Part shown: positions 38,805 to 47,128 of the stretch, piece after piece
Layout of the letters: the number at the start of each line of letters is the position of its first letter
How positions within the stretch are numbered: position 1 is the stretch's first letter
From: Rhodanobacter sp. C06
GTDB lineage: Bacteria > Pseudomonadota > Gammaproteobacteria > Xanthomonadales > Rhodanobacteraceae
Length of the DNA: 64,000 bases
Reading direction: 5' to 3'
NCBI RefSeq assembly: GCF_002001105.1
Contig: NZ_MUNP01000048.1
Location: 1 to 64,000, forward strand
Translations under genes and position numbers: made by a program
Notes under the pieces: model-generated
What the model saw: only the letters and a program-made list of their open reading frames with translations
Database searches by the model: none
What the model was told of the DNA's origin: nothing

Positions 38805-40756
38805 CGAAGTCCGCCGCCACGCCGCTGGACCCACGCAGCTTCGACCTGGTCGCGTTCGGCCTCGCCGCCGTGCTGGCGCTGCACGCACCGCACCTGCCCT
38901 GGTGGCTGGGCGTCACGCTGGCGAGCATCCTCGGCCTGCGCTGGTGGCAGCGCCGCCGCCAGCGCGCGCGCACGCCGGCCTGGCTGAAGTTGCCGCTGCT
39001 GGCCGCGCTGCTGCTGTCCATCGTGAGCTGGTACGGCAACCTGTTCGGCCAGGCGCCGGGCGCCGCGCTGGCGGTGGGCCTGCTGGTGCTGAAGCTGCTG
39101 GAAACCGAGACCGCGCGCGATGCCCGCGTGGGCATGAGCTTCGCCTGCTTCACCCTGATGGCCGCGCTGCTGTTCGACCAGAGCCTCACCGCCACCACCA
39201 CGGTGGCGCTGGGCCTGCTACCGCCGCTGGCTGCGCTGCGTTCGCTGGAGCCGGGTCGGCGCGCGCCGCCGGCACTGTGGCGCGAACTGCTGCCCGGCTT
39301 CGGCCTGCTGGCCGCCGCGTTGCCGCTGGCCCTGCTCGCCTTCCTGCTGTTGCCGCGGCTGAACTCGCCGCTGTGGGGAGCGCCGAACACCGGCGAACAA
39401 CGCACCGGCCTCAGCGACCGCATGACCCCGGCCGGCTTCACCCAGTTGCTGGTCGACGACAGCCCCGCGCTGCGGGTGGGCTTCGACGGCCCGCCGCCAC
39501 CGCCCGACCTGCGCTATTTCCGCGCCTACGTGATGGGTCATTACGACGGCAGCAGCTGGACCTACCGCGACGTGGCCAACCAGCTGCCAGTACCGGTCGA
39601 AGCCGCGCAAACCATCCGCTACCACGTCAGCCTGGAACCGACCCGGCAGCGCGTGCTGCCCACGCTGGACGTGCCGCTGGCCGCGCCGCCCGGTGCCAGC
39701 CTGCGCCGCGACCGCGAGGTGATCGCCGACAAGCCGGTGGACAGCTTGCGCGACTACACGCTGGAATCCGCCACCCGCTACCGGCTGGAGCCGAAGCTCG
39801 GCCGCCACCGCGCCCGCTGGCTGCAACTGCCCGCCGGCTTCGACCCGCGCACGCTGGCGCTGGGCCGCTCATGGCGGGCGCGTTACGGCAGCGACGATGC
39901 CGCCATCGTGCAGGCCGCGCTGGCGCTGTTCCACGACGGCGGCTTCCGCTACACGCTGGCGCCAGCGCCGCTGGGCCGCGACGCGATGGACGATTTCCTG
40001 TTCGATACCCGCGAAGGTTTCTGCGAGCACTATTCGTCCGCGTTCACCGTGCTGATGCGCGCCGCCGGCATTCCCGCCCGCGTGGTCACCGGCTACCAGG
40101 GCGGCTACTGGAACGCGCTGGGCGGTTACCTGCTGGTACGCAATTCCGACGCGCATGCCTGGAGCGAGGTGTGGCTGGCTGGCCACGGCTGGGTACGGGT
40201 CGACCCCACCGCTGCGGTGCGCCCGCAGCGCATCAGCATGGGTGCCGCCGCCGCCGCGCCCGGCCAGCTGCCGTGGTACCAGAGCGGCTGGCTGCAGTCG
40301 ATGCGCAACCGCTGGGACATCGTCAACCGCTGGTGGAACCTGGGCGTTAACGGCTTCGATGCACTGCGCCAGCGCGGGCTGCTGAAGCCGTTCGGCATCC
40401 GCGACACGGATCCTTCCACGCTGGCACTGCTGCTGGCCGTGGCCTGCGTGCTGGCGATGGCTGCCGGCTTGGCGTGGGTGTGGCGGCGGCGCGAACCGGA
40501 AGACCCTGCGCGCACCGCGCTGCGCCAACTGGAACGCAAGCTGGCGCGGCAGGGCGTGGCACGACTGGCCGGCGAAGGACCGCGGGACTACCTGCAACGC
40601 GCCGCCCGCATGTTGCCGGCGCAACACGACAGGCTGACCGAACTGATGCACCGTTATCTCGAACTGCGCTATGCCCACCCCGAACCGACGTCTGAATCCC
40701 TCCGCGCACTGCAACGCGCGGTACGGGATTTTCCTGTCGTCCGCATGGTCAAATGA
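38801..40756 (+). CDS. TgpA-like membrane transglutaminase
   Basis: 651 aa, GTG start. The N-terminal DUF3488 part has about six membrane helices, followed by a periplasmic transglutaminase core with Cys408 in GFCEHYSSAF, His452 in DAHAWSEVW and Asp468 in RVDPTAAV, then one more helix (LALLLAVACVLAMAAGLAWVW) and a DUF4129 tail. Matches TgpA of Pseudomonas, an essential periplasmic enzyme whose substrate is unknown. No VWA-domain genes follow, unlike larger moxR clusters. Confidence 0.93.
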   Translation: MTKSAATPLDPRSFDLVAFGLAAVLALHAPHLPWWLGVTLASILGLRWWQRRRQRARTPAWLKLPLLAALLLSIVSWYGNLFGQAPGAALAVGLLVLKLLETETARDARVGMSFACFTLMAALLFDQSLTATTTVALGLLPPLAALRSLEPGRRAPPALWRELLPGFGLLAAALPLALLAFLLLPRLNSPLWGAPNTGEQRTGLSDRMTPAGFTQLLVDDSPALRVGFDGPPPPPDLRYFRAYVMGHYDGSSWTYRDVANQLPVPVEAAQTIRYHVSLEPTRQRVLPTLDVPLAAPPGASLRRDREVIADKPVDSLRDYTLESATRYRLEPKLGRHRARWLQLPAGFDPRTLALGRSWRARYGSDDAAIVQAALALFHDGGFRYTLAPAPLGRDAMDDFLFDTREGFCEHYSSAFTVLMRAAGIPARVVTGYQGGYWNALGGYLLVRNSDAHAWSEVWLAGHGWVRVDPTAAVRPQRISMGAAAAAPGQLPWYQSGWLQSMRNRWDIVNRWWNLGVNGFDALRQRGLLKPFGIRDTDPSTLALLLAVACVLAMAAGLAWVWRRREPEDPARTALRQLERKLARQGVARLAGEGPRDYLQRAARMLPAQHDRLTELMHRYLELRYAHPEPTSESLRALQRAVRDFPVVRMVK

Positions 40757-40803
40757 GCGTTGATAGGGTTGTGCACACAAACATCCATGATGGAGATACC
40801 GCC

Positions 40804-41403
40804 ATGTCCCTCTACCGTCCCCTCGCGCTAGTCGCGGCCGCTGCCCTGCTGGGCGGCTGCGTGACCATTCCGCAACCGCTGCAAGGCAACTACACCGCCA
40901 TCTCCAGCGCCGCCGCCCAGCAAGGTGGCGCCGGTGGCACCCAGGTGCGCTGGGGTGGCGAGATCATCAAGACCGAGCCGGGCCCGCAGCAGACCTGCTT
41001 CTACATCCTGGCGCGTCCGCTGGACAGCCAGGCGCGGCCGGAGCTGGGCCGCTCGGGCAGCGACCAGGGCCGCTTCGTGGCCTGCCACAGCGGCTTCTAC
41101 GACCCCGAGGTGTTCAGTCGCGGCCGCGAGCTGACCGTGACCGGCACCATCCACGGCACGGTGACGCAGAAGGTGGGCGACTACGACTACCCCTATCCGC
41201 GCGTGGAAGCGAACGTGGTGTACCTGTGGCCGAAGCGCCCGGTCTACGTGAACACGCCCTACCCGCCGGGCTTCTACGACCCGTTCTGGGGCCCGGGCTG
41301 GGGTCCGTGGGGTGGCTACGGTTACGGTTATCCGTACTACTGGAATCGCCCGCGCGTGATCGTGGTGCGCCCCGCACCGCCGCCGCCCCCGCCGGGCAAG
41401 TGA
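40804..41403 (+). CDS. Slp-family outer-membrane lipoprotein
   Basis: 199 aa. Signal peptide with lipobox LLGGC (Cys near residue 20), then the Slp fold (VRWGGEIIKTEP, TCFYILARPLD, DQGRFVACHSGFYDPEVF, RELTVTGTIHG, YDYPYPRVEA). The C-terminus is Tyr/Gly/Pro-rich (WGGYGYGYPYYWNRP). Slp proteins accumulate in stationary phase and anchor in the outer membrane. GGAG lies 9 nt before this ATG, which excludes earlier in-frame starts. Confidence 0.88.
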   Translation: MSLYRPLALVAAAALLGGCVTIPQPLQGNYTAISSAAAQQGGAGGTQVRWGGEIIKTEPGPQQTCFYILARPLDSQARPELGRSGSDQGRFVACHSGFYDPEVFSRGRELTVTGTIHGTVTQKVGDYDYPYPRVEANVVYLWPKRPVYVNTPYPPGFYDPFWGPGWGPWGGYGYGYPYYWNRPRVIVVRPAPPPPPPGK

Positions 41404-41414
41404 CTGCCGCAACG

Positions 41415-41441
41415 AAAACGCCGGCCATGGGCCGGCGTTTT
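41415..41441. terminator. Bidirectional intrinsic terminator
   Basis: AAAACGCCGGCC-ATG-GGCCGGCGTTTT is a perfect 12-bp stem with T-runs on both strands, between the converging slp and HIT genes. Confidence 0.9.
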
Positions 41442-41465
41442 CCATTGGTGCCCATGAAAGACCGC

Positions 41466-41810
41466 TCAACCCGGTGGCCAGTGCATGTGCCGGCCGCCCA
41501 GCAGGTGCACGTGCAGGTGGAACACGGTCTGACCGCCGTATTCGTTGCAGTTGATCACGGTGCGATAGCCCTGCGCGGCGAAACCTTCGCGCTTCGCGTA
41601 GTCGGAGGCAGTCAGCAGCAGGCGGCCCAACAGCGCCGCATCCTCCGGCGCGGCGTCGTCCAGCGTGGCGATCGGTTTCTTCGGGATGAACAGCACGTGC
41701 ACCGGCGCCTGCGGGTTCACGTCGCGGAAGGCCAGCAGTTCGTCGTTCTCCCAGACGATGTCGGCCGGGATCTCGCGCCGGATGATCTTGCCGAAGATGG
41801 TGTCGCCCAT
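41466..41810 (-). CDS. HIT-family protein (HinT-like)
   Basis: 114 aa. DTIFGKIIRREIPADIVWE N-terminus and the histidine triad HLHVH (98-102) identify a purine-nucleoside phosphoramidase of the HinT group. ATG at 41810 with GGAG 9 nt upstream is preferred to a GTG further out. First of the downstream genes after GNAT, 17 nt apart. Confidence 0.93.
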   Translation of the reverse strand: MGDTIFGKIIRREIPADIVWENDELLAFRDVNPQAPVHVLFIPKKPIATLDDAAPEDAALLGRLLLTASDYAKREGFAAQGYRTVINCNEYGGQTVFHLHVHLLGGRHMHWPPG

Positions 41811-41827
41811 GTCGTTCTTCTCCACGG

Positions 41828-42250
41828 TTACAGACGCAGCAGCATACCGTGCGCGGCCGGCGCCACCAGTCTGAAACCGAATTGCTCGTAGAGCCGGAAA
41901 GCGGTGCCGTCGGCAATCAGGCCGACCATCGCCCGTGCCGGCGCCCGTGCGCGCAATTGCTCGACCAGCGCGGCCATGATGTGCCGCCCCCAGCCGCGTC
42001 CCTGCCAGGCCGGCGTCACCGCGATGTCGACCACGAACAGGAACAGGCCACCGTCGCCGACGATGCGGCCCATGCCGATCAGTTCGCCGTCATGGCGCAC
42101 GCACACCGCGCACCAGCTCGCCGGCAAGCCGGTCGCCGCGCCCTCGGCGGTCATGGCGCTCAGTCCCGCCGCGACGCGCAGCGCGCGGTATTCCTCGATG
42201 GCGGGGATTTCCAGCCTGAGCTCGGGCTCGCGGACGTCGTTCGCGCTCAT
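41828..42250 (-). CDS. GNAT-family acetyltransferase
   Basis: 140 aa. Acetyl-CoA-binding core VVDIAVTPAWQGRGWGRHIM (Q/R-x-x-G-x-G/A) and a C-terminal YEQFGFRLV strand are typical. N-terminal part reads LPASWCAVCVRHDGELIGMGRI. Substrate unknown. Lies between recR (12 nt) and the HIT gene (17 nt), so it is cotranscribed. Confidence 0.87.
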   Translation of the reverse strand: MSANDVREPELRLEIPAIEEYRALRVAAGLSAMTAEGAATGLPASWCAVCVRHDGELIGMGRIVGDGGLFLFVVDIAVTPAWQGRGWGRHIMAALVEQLRARAPARAMVGLIADGTAFRLYEQFGFRLVAPAAHGMLLRL

Positions 42251-42262
42251 CGGCAACTCTGC

Positions 42263-42865
42263 TCAATCCAGCAACTGGCGGCCGCCGAACGCGTGCGCCA
42301 GCGTGCCGCGGTCCACGAATTCCAGCTCGCCGCCCAGCGGCACGCCATGCGCCAGCCGGGTCGGCCGCACGCCACCGGCACGGGCCAGCTGCGCCAGGTA
42401 GTGCGCGGTGGCCTCGCCTTCCACGGTGGGGTTGGTGGCGATGATGAGTTCTTCCACCTCGCCTTCGCCCAGCCGCTGTGCCAACTGCGACAGACCCAAT
42501 TCTTCCGGCCCCAGCCCGTCCAGCGGCGACAGCCGGCCATGCAGCACGAAGTACTGGCCACGGTAACCGGTGGCCTGCTCGATCGCGGCCAGATCCACCG
42601 GCGACTCCACCACGCACAGCAGCTGGCGGTCGCGGCTGCTGCCGGCGCAGATCGCGCACAGCGGCTCCTCGCTGAAGTTGCGGCAGCGCCCGCAATGCCC
42701 GATGCGCTGCATCGCCTCGCGCAACGCATCGGCCAGCTTCAACCCGCGCTCGCGGTCCCGCTCCAGCAGATGGAACGCCATCCGCTGCGCACTCTTGCCG
42801 CCCACGCCGGGCAGGCAACGCAGCGCTTCGATCAGATTGGCAAGAAGTGGGGAACCGGATGACAT
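42263..42865 (-). CDS. recR: Recombination protein RecR
   Basis: 200 aa. N-terminal helix-hairpin-helix ([20 protein letters not shown]), a zinc finger ([16 protein letters not shown]), TOPRIM domain ([27 protein letters not shown]) and C-terminal Walker-like [16 protein letters not shown]. Works with RecF/RecO to load RecA. ATG at 42865; upstream lies a GAGTGAG-rich inverted repeat. Confidence 0.96.
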   Translation of the reverse strand: MSSGSPLLANLIEALRCLPGVGGKSAQRMAFHLLERDRERGLKLADALREAMQRIGHCGRCRNFSEEPLCAICAGSSRDRQLLCVVESPVDLAAIEQATGYRGQYFVLHGRLSPLDGLGPEELGLSQLAQRLGEGEVEELIIATNPTVEGEATAHYLAQLARAGGVRPTRLAHGVPLGGELEFVDRGTLAHAFGGRQLLD

Positions 42866-42871
42866 GGATGA

Positions 42872-42965
42872 TCCGAGTAGTGAGTGAAGAGAAGTGAGGA
42901 GTGAGAGAAAAGCGAGGAGCAGCAAGCTGATGCTCTCTCTCGTTTCTCACTCCTCTCCACTCACT
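42872..42965. repeat. GAGTGAG-rich imperfect inverted repeat
   Basis: The left half is a purine run of repeated GAGTGAG/GAGAAGTGAG units and the right half is the complementary pyrimidine run (CTCTCTCGTTTCTCACTCC, CACTCACTCC). They can pair into a long imperfect hairpin between ebfC and recR. Confidence 0.6.
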
Positions 42966-42972
42966 CCTGCGT

Positions 42973-43296
42973 TCAGAACGGCATCTTGAAACCCGGCGGC
43001 AGGCTCATGCCGGCGGTGACACCACCCATCCTGTCGCGGCTGGCCTGGGCGACCTTGTTCACCGCGTCGTTGATCGCGGCGGCAACCAGGTCCTCGGCCA
43101 TCTCCGGATCGTCGGCGAAGGTCTGGCGGTCGATGCTCACCTTGCGCACCTCGTGCGCGCCGCTCATCGTCACGCTCACCAGGCCGCCACCGGCGCTGCC
43201 GGTGACTTCCAGCTTCGCGATCTCCTCCTGCGCGCGCTTCATGTCTTCCTGCATGCGCTGGGCCTGCTGCATCAGCTGGCCGATCTGACCTCTCAT
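42973..43296 (-). CDS. ebfC: YbaB/EbfC nucleoid-associated protein
   Basis: 107 aa. N-terminal helix IGQLMQQAQRMQEDMKRAQ then AKLEVTGSAGGGLVSVTMSG and DPEMAEDLVAAAINDA, ending MSLPPGFKMPF. Binds DNA as a dimer. dnaX-ebfC-recR order is conserved; 12 nt downstream of dnaX. Confidence 0.95.
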   Translation of the reverse strand: MRGQIGQLMQQAQRMQEDMKRAQEEIAKLEVTGSAGGGLVSVTMSGAHEVRKVSIDRQTFADDPEMAEDLVAAAINDAVNKVAQASRDRMGGVTAGMSLPPGFKMPF

Positions 43297-43308
43297 CGTC
43301 TGGCTCCG

Positions 43309-44952
43309 TTACTGCGGGTTGTTCAGGGGTTTCACCGACTGCGGCACCACGCGGGCGCCGAAGTCGCGTTTCATGGATTGCACGAAGGGATCGTCCTCGA
43401 TCGACTGCTCGGCGGCCGCCTGCGCCGTGTTGCGCGCCTGCGTGGCGCGCGCGGCCGGCGTGGCGGTGGCCGCCGTCTTGTCGATGTCGACGAAACGCAG
43501 CTTGATGCGTTCGCCCAGCGCCTGGCTGATGCGCTCCTCCATCTGGCTGACCATCGGCTCCACCGCCATGCCCATGTGCGCCGGTTGCAGCGCCAGCACC
43601 AGGGTGTTGCCATCGCGTTCGCGCAACACCGCGTTCTGCGCCAGCACGCTGAACGGGCCACGCAGGCCGGCCTGTTCGATCAGGCTTTCCCAGTGCGGCA
43701 GGCCACCGCTGTCGCGCATCGGCGCAGCCGGAGCGGATTCGCGCACGGCCGGTGCCGCGGCCGGGGCCGGCGGCGTGGCCCGATATGCCGGAGCCGGCGG
43801 CGCGACTGGCGCGGCGCCGCGCGCGGGCGGTGCCGCACGCTCCGCCACCGGGTGCACTGCCTCGTCGCCGGGGCGGAACGCCAGCATGCGCAGCAGCGTC
43901 ATCTCGAAACCGGTGCGCGCATCGGGCGCCAGCGCGAGGTCGCGGCGGCCGCCGATGGCGATCTGGTAGTAGAGCTGCACGTCCTCCGGCGCGATGCGCG
44001 CGGCCAGCGCGTGCAGCGCCTCGCCATCGGCGCCTTCCTCGTCCAGCCGATAGCCGGGAATCAGCTGGATCAGCTGCAGGCGATGCAGCACGCCGGCGAG
44101 GTCACCCAGCACGCCACCAAAATCCGGCGAGTACGAGGCGATCTGCACGCACTCGGCGAGCAGGCGCGTGCCGTCACCGTCAGCCAGCGCATCCAGCACG
44201 CCCAGCACCTGTCCGCTCGCCACGCTGCCCAGCATGATGCGCACGTCGTCGGCACGCAGCGCGCCGCCGCCGTAGGCGATGGCCTGGTCGAGCAGCGACA
44301 AGCCGTCGCGCATCGAGCCGTCGGCGCCGCGCGCCAGCTCCTCGATCGCGGCATCCTCGTAGGCGATATTCTCGGCGCCGAGGATGTGCCGCATATGGCT
44401 GGCGATCTGCTCCGGCAGATGGCGCTTGAGATTGAACTTCAGGCAGCGCGACAGCACCGTCACCGGCAGCTTCTGCGGGTCGGTGGTGGCGAGCAGGAAC
44501 TTCACGTGCGGAGGCGGTTCCTCCAGCGTCTTCAGCAGCGCGTTGAACGCCGGCTTGGAGAGCATGTGCACCTCGTCCACCAGGTACACCTTGAAGCGGC
44601 CACGCGAGGGCGCGTACTGCGCGTTCTCGATCACCTCGCGCACGTCGTCCACGCCGGTGTTGCTGGCCGCGTCGATCTCCAGCAGATCCACGAAGCGGCC
44701 TTCGTCCACCGCGGTGCAGACCGCGCACTCGCCGCATGGGTCGGCCGATTCGCCGCGTTCGCAGTTCAGCGACTTGGCGAAGATGCGCGCGATGGTGGTC
44801 TTGCCCACGCCGCGCGTGCCGGTGAACAGGTAGGCGTGATGCATGCGCCCGGTGTCCAGCGCATTGGTGAGCGCGCGCACCACGTGCTCCTGCCCCACCA
44901 GTTCGGCGAACTTGCGCGGGCGCCATTTGCGGGCGAGAACTTGATAGGACAT
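43309..44952 (-). CDS. dnaX: DNA polymerase III tau/gamma subunit
   Basis: 547 aa. QVLARKWRPRKFAELVGQ, P-loop TGTRGVGKTTIARIFAKSL, zinc ligands CERGESADPCGECAVC, Walker B/sensor DEVHMLSKPAFNALLKTLEEPP and SRCLKFNLK. The C-terminal third has a Pro/Ala linker and a domain for polymerase contact. I see no obvious A-rich slippery site for a gamma frameshift product. Confidence 0.96.
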   Translation of the reverse strand: MSYQVLARKWRPRKFAELVGQEHVVRALTNALDTGRMHHAYLFTGTRGVGKTTIARIFAKSLNCERGESADPCGECAVCTAVDEGRFVDLLEIDAASNTGVDDVREVIENAQYAPSRGRFKVYLVDEVHMLSKPAFNALLKTLEEPPPHVKFLLATTDPQKLPVTVLSRCLKFNLKRHLPEQIASHMRHILGAENIAYEDAAIEELARGADGSMRDGLSLLDQAIAYGGGALRADDVRIMLGSVASGQVLGVLDALADGDGTRLLAECVQIASYSPDFGGVLGDLAGVLHRLQLIQLIPGYRLDEEGADGEALHALAARIAPEDVQLYYQIAIGGRRDLALAPDARTGFEMTLLRMLAFRPGDEAVHPVAERAAPPARGAAPVAPPAPAYRATPPAPAAAPAVRESAPAAPMRDSGGLPHWESLIEQAGLRGPFSVLAQNAVLRERDGNTLVLALQPAHMGMAVEPMVSQMEERISQALGERIKLRFVDIDKTAATATPAARATQARNTAQAAAEQSIEDDPFVQSMKRDFGARVVPQSVKPLNNPQ

Positions 44953-45004
44953 GCCTGACTACCTTGGGGCGAACCCCGATTGTGCCAAGGCGAAGCCGGT
45001 TTCG

Positions 45005-45027
45005 GTAGGAGCGGCTTCAGCCTCGAC
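45005..45027 (+). repeat. REP-like element (GTAGGAGCGGCTTCAGCC)
   Basis: A 23-bp palindromic unit of the GGAGCGGCTTCAGCC type, related to the pair at 54023-54080. Lies between dnaX and the 4.5S RNA gene. Confidence 0.6.
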
Positions 45028-45048
45028 CGGCATGATCCGCCCGAAATG

Positions 45049-45160
45049 GCGGCGGCCCCGCCAGCCACACCCCGGCACCCGAATCATCCACTACCGTTGC
45101 TTCCTTCCGGACCTGGCGGGGTTTGCGGACTATCGTCGCGGGGGGACCGACGGGGCCACC
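45049..45160 (-). ncRNA. ffs: Signal recognition particle 4.5S RNA
   Basis: The minus strand contains the invariant core CAGGTCCGGAAGGAAGCA, followed by GGGTGCCGGGGTGT, and the ends GGTGGCCCCGTCGG and CTGGCGGGGCCGCC pair into the long terminal stem. Size about 112 nt, ends approximate. Binds Ffh for co-translational membrane targeting. dnaX neighbourhood is common for ffs. Confidence 0.88.
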
Positions 45161-45223
45161 ATGGACGTTGGGCTTTTTAGGGAGCCCGGCGCGCCAGCCG
45201 AAGCCGTCGCGTCTTTCAACAAC

Positions 45224-45316
45224 TGGCGGAGAGGGCGGGATTCGAACCCGCGATACGGGGATAAGCCGTATACACACTTTCCAGGCGTGCTCCTTCAACC
45301 ACTCGGACACCTCTCC
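45224..45316 (-). tRNA. tRNA-Ser (GGA), intact copy
   Basis: 93 nt with encoded CCA. Anticodon loop CTGGAAA gives GGA; long variable arm of class II tRNAs; acceptor GGAGAGG pairs with CCTCTCC. The first 75 nt and 14 nt of 5' flank are repeated exactly upstream. Confidence 0.93.
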
Positions 45317-45330
45317 GCACGCAGAACCTT

Positions 45331-45439
45331 TGTCGCATCACCCCGCACCGGGCGGGATGGTTCGGCTCGTCCTGAGCCTCACCCCTCGCTTTCGCTCGGG
45401 GCCAGCCTGCGGCTGTCCAAATTCGTTCCTACGAATTTG
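45331..45439. repeat. Hairpin-rich insert between tRNA-Ser copies
   Basis: 109 bp made of consecutive short hairpins: AAATTCGT-N4-ACGAATTT at the right edge, an AGCC-TGC-GGCT unit, and CGAGCGAAAGCGAG in the middle. It resembles a REP/MITE-like element lying between the two tRNA-Ser copies. Confidence 0.5.
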
Positions 45440-45514
45440 TCGAACCCGCGATACGGGGATAAGCCGTATACACACTTTCCAGGCGTGCTCCTTCAACCAC
45501 TCGGACACCTCTCC
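45440..45514 (-). pseudogene. Truncated tRNA-Ser copy
   Basis: Identical to the first 75 nt of tRNA-Ser(GGA), ending inside the T loop (GGGTTCGA), with the 3' T-stem and acceptor strands missing. Part of an 89-bp perfect direct repeat: 45242-45330 and 45440-45528. Cannot fold as a tRNA. Confidence 0.85.
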
Positions 45515-45563
45515 GCACGCAGAACCTTCCCACCAGCCCAATCGCGGCTGGTGAAGAGCCGGA

Positions 45564-45592
45564 AGGATACCGGCCACCACGGTGACTGACAA
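45564..45592 (-). promoter_or_regulatory. tRNA-Ser promoter
   Basis: Minus-strand TTGTCA and TATCCT with 17 bp between them, 50 nt before the truncated copy. No comparable promoter lies directly before the intact tRNA, so transcription likely runs through the truncated copy first. Confidence 0.5.
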
Positions 45593-45605
45593 GGGACGAC
45601 GGCGC

Positions 45606-46367
45606 TCAACCGGCATCCGCGGGCGGCGGCAGCGGCGTCCCCAGGGCAACGCGCTGTCCAGCCGAGGCAACGCGATAGCCGCGTGCCACCAGCGTCGCAC
45701 CATCGGCCACACTGCCGTAGTGATACAGCAGCAACCGTGCGCGCAGCGCCACGTCGTACTCGCGCTCGATGTCGTCGATGCCGGTGTGCGAGGGGTTGCC
45801 GACCAGGCCGCAATCGTGCGCCACCAGTTCGTCACCGTCGACATGCCGGGCCAGCGTCTCGGGGATCGGCCGGGTGTCGCCGGTGTAGACGAAACTGCCG
45901 GGCAGCGCGAGGCCGAACGAGGTGTTGGGCCGGTGGTGGCGGGTGGCGAACACGTCGAACCACAGGCCGTCCAGCCAGAAGCCGCGCGTGCACGGTACCA
46001 GCCGGAACGCCTCCCAGAAATTCACCCCGCCTTCGGCCAGCACGCCGGGGTAGTCGGCCACGCGCGTCTGCAGCCAGGGAACCAGTGCGGCGTGCGCGAA
46101 CAGCCGCATGGTGCCGCGCAGGTGTTCGTCGAACCACAGCTTGATGAACAGCCCTTCAAGCCCCGCCACATGATCCATGTGGGTGTGGGTGACATAGAGC
46201 GCGGGCGGCAGTGCGCCGTAGGCATCGAGGTAGCGGTCCAGCGTGTCCGGGCCGCAGTCGACCAGCAGCACCGGCACGCCGTCGCGTTCCAGCACCGCGG
46301 CCGAGGAACCCAGTTCGCCGGCCGCGTGGGCCGCGCCCGTGCCAAGGAAATGCAGATGCCAGTTCAT
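45606..46367 (-). CDS. MBL-fold metallohydrolase
   Basis: 253 aa. Starts MNWHLHFLGTGAAHAAGELGS, like RNase Z and cyclic-nucleotide phosphodiesterase relatives; the metal motif is HTHMDH (61-66) with later VFATRHHRP, YTGDTRP and AHDCG. Substrate unknown. Its ATG overlaps the kdkA stop by 4 nt, so it may act in the same envelope pathway or simply share the transcript. Confidence 0.85.
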   Translation of the reverse strand: MNWHLHFLGTGAAHAAGELGSSAAVLERDGVPVLLVDCGPDTLDRYLDAYGALPPALYVTHTHMDHVAGLEGLFIKLWFDEHLRGTMRLFAHAALVPWLQTRVADYPGVLAEGGVNFWEAFRLVPCTRGFWLDGLWFDVFATRHHRPNTSFGLALPGSFVYTGDTRPIPETLARHVDGDELVAHDCGLVGNPSHTGIDDIEREYDVALRARLLLYHYGSVADGATLVARGYRVASAGQRVALGTPLPPPADAG

Positions 46368-47089
46368 GCGCCGAAGGTAGCCTCGTAGGCGTCGAGGAGA
46401 GGTGTCCAGATGGACTCGCGAAACGCTTCCTCGCCCTGGGCTGCAGCGCCCAGCTTGAGCAGCGAGCGATGCAGTCGTTCGAGATTGGCCAACCGCCAGC
46501 CTTCGGCCGATACGCGCAGGCGACCGCGATCGAAGTCGATCAGATGCAGCGCCGAGGATGTCACCAGCACATTGTGCGCATTGAGGTCGGCGTGCCAGAT
46601 GCCGGCGCGATGGAAACGCGCCACCAGCGCGCCGGTCTCGCGCGCCAGTTCCGCATCCAGCTTGCCGGCAGCAAGGCATTCGGCCAGCGTCTGTGCGTCC
46701 GCAATGCGTCGGGTGATCAGGTCGGCGCGGTAGTACTGGCCATGCCGACGGTAGCATGCGGCCACCGGCACCGGCCCGGGCAGGCCCAGCCGCGCGATCT
46801 CGGCCAGCAGGCGGAATTCGGCGAAGCAGCGCGTGGCATCGGCGCCACGCCACAGGTAGCGGTCGCCCATCAACGCAGCCACCATGCCGCCGCGGCGGTA
46901 GTGCCGCAGCACGCATTCGCCGGCCGGCGTGGCAATCACGGAAACGCCGCCGCGCCCGCCCGCCTGCGAGCGCAATGCGCCCTGCTCGCGCCAGTGCTCC
47001 GGCACGAACCAGTCGGCGTCGACTTGTGGCGAGGCCTCGGCGTCGAACAGAATCGCGCCTTCGGCGTCTTCGCGCAGTTGCTCTTGCAT
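46364..47089 (-). CDS. kdkA: Kdo kinase
   Basis: 241 aa, small kinase of lipopolysaccharide biosynthesis that phosphorylates 3-deoxy-D-manno-octulosonate at O-4. Catalytic loop HADLNAHN (166-173), DFD (185-187), and nucleotide-site landmarks VLRHYRRGGMVAALMGDRYLW. Usual in lineages with a single phosphorylated Kdo, such as Haemophilus and xanthomonads. Divergent from the heptosyltransferase-type gene with 39 nt between starts. Confidence 0.9.
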   Translation of the reverse strand: MQEQLREDAEGAILFDAEASPQVDADWFVPEHWREQGALRSQAGGRGGVSVIATPAGECVLRHYRRGGMVAALMGDRYLWRGADATRCFAEFRLLAEIARLGLPGPVPVAACYRRHGQYYRADLITRRIADAQTLAECLAAGKLDAELARETGALVARFHRAGIWHADLNAHNVLVTSSALHLIDFDRGRLRVSAEGWRLANLERLHRSLLKLGAAAQGEEAFRESIWTPLLDAYEATFGA

Positions 47090-47128
47090 CGGTGCGAGTG
47101 CGTCTCGGTCAGCTTCCGGCGATTCTAC

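Noticed and set aside
43309-44952. Programmed frameshift in dnaX
   Set aside because: No A-rich slippery heptamer or downstream hairpin evident.
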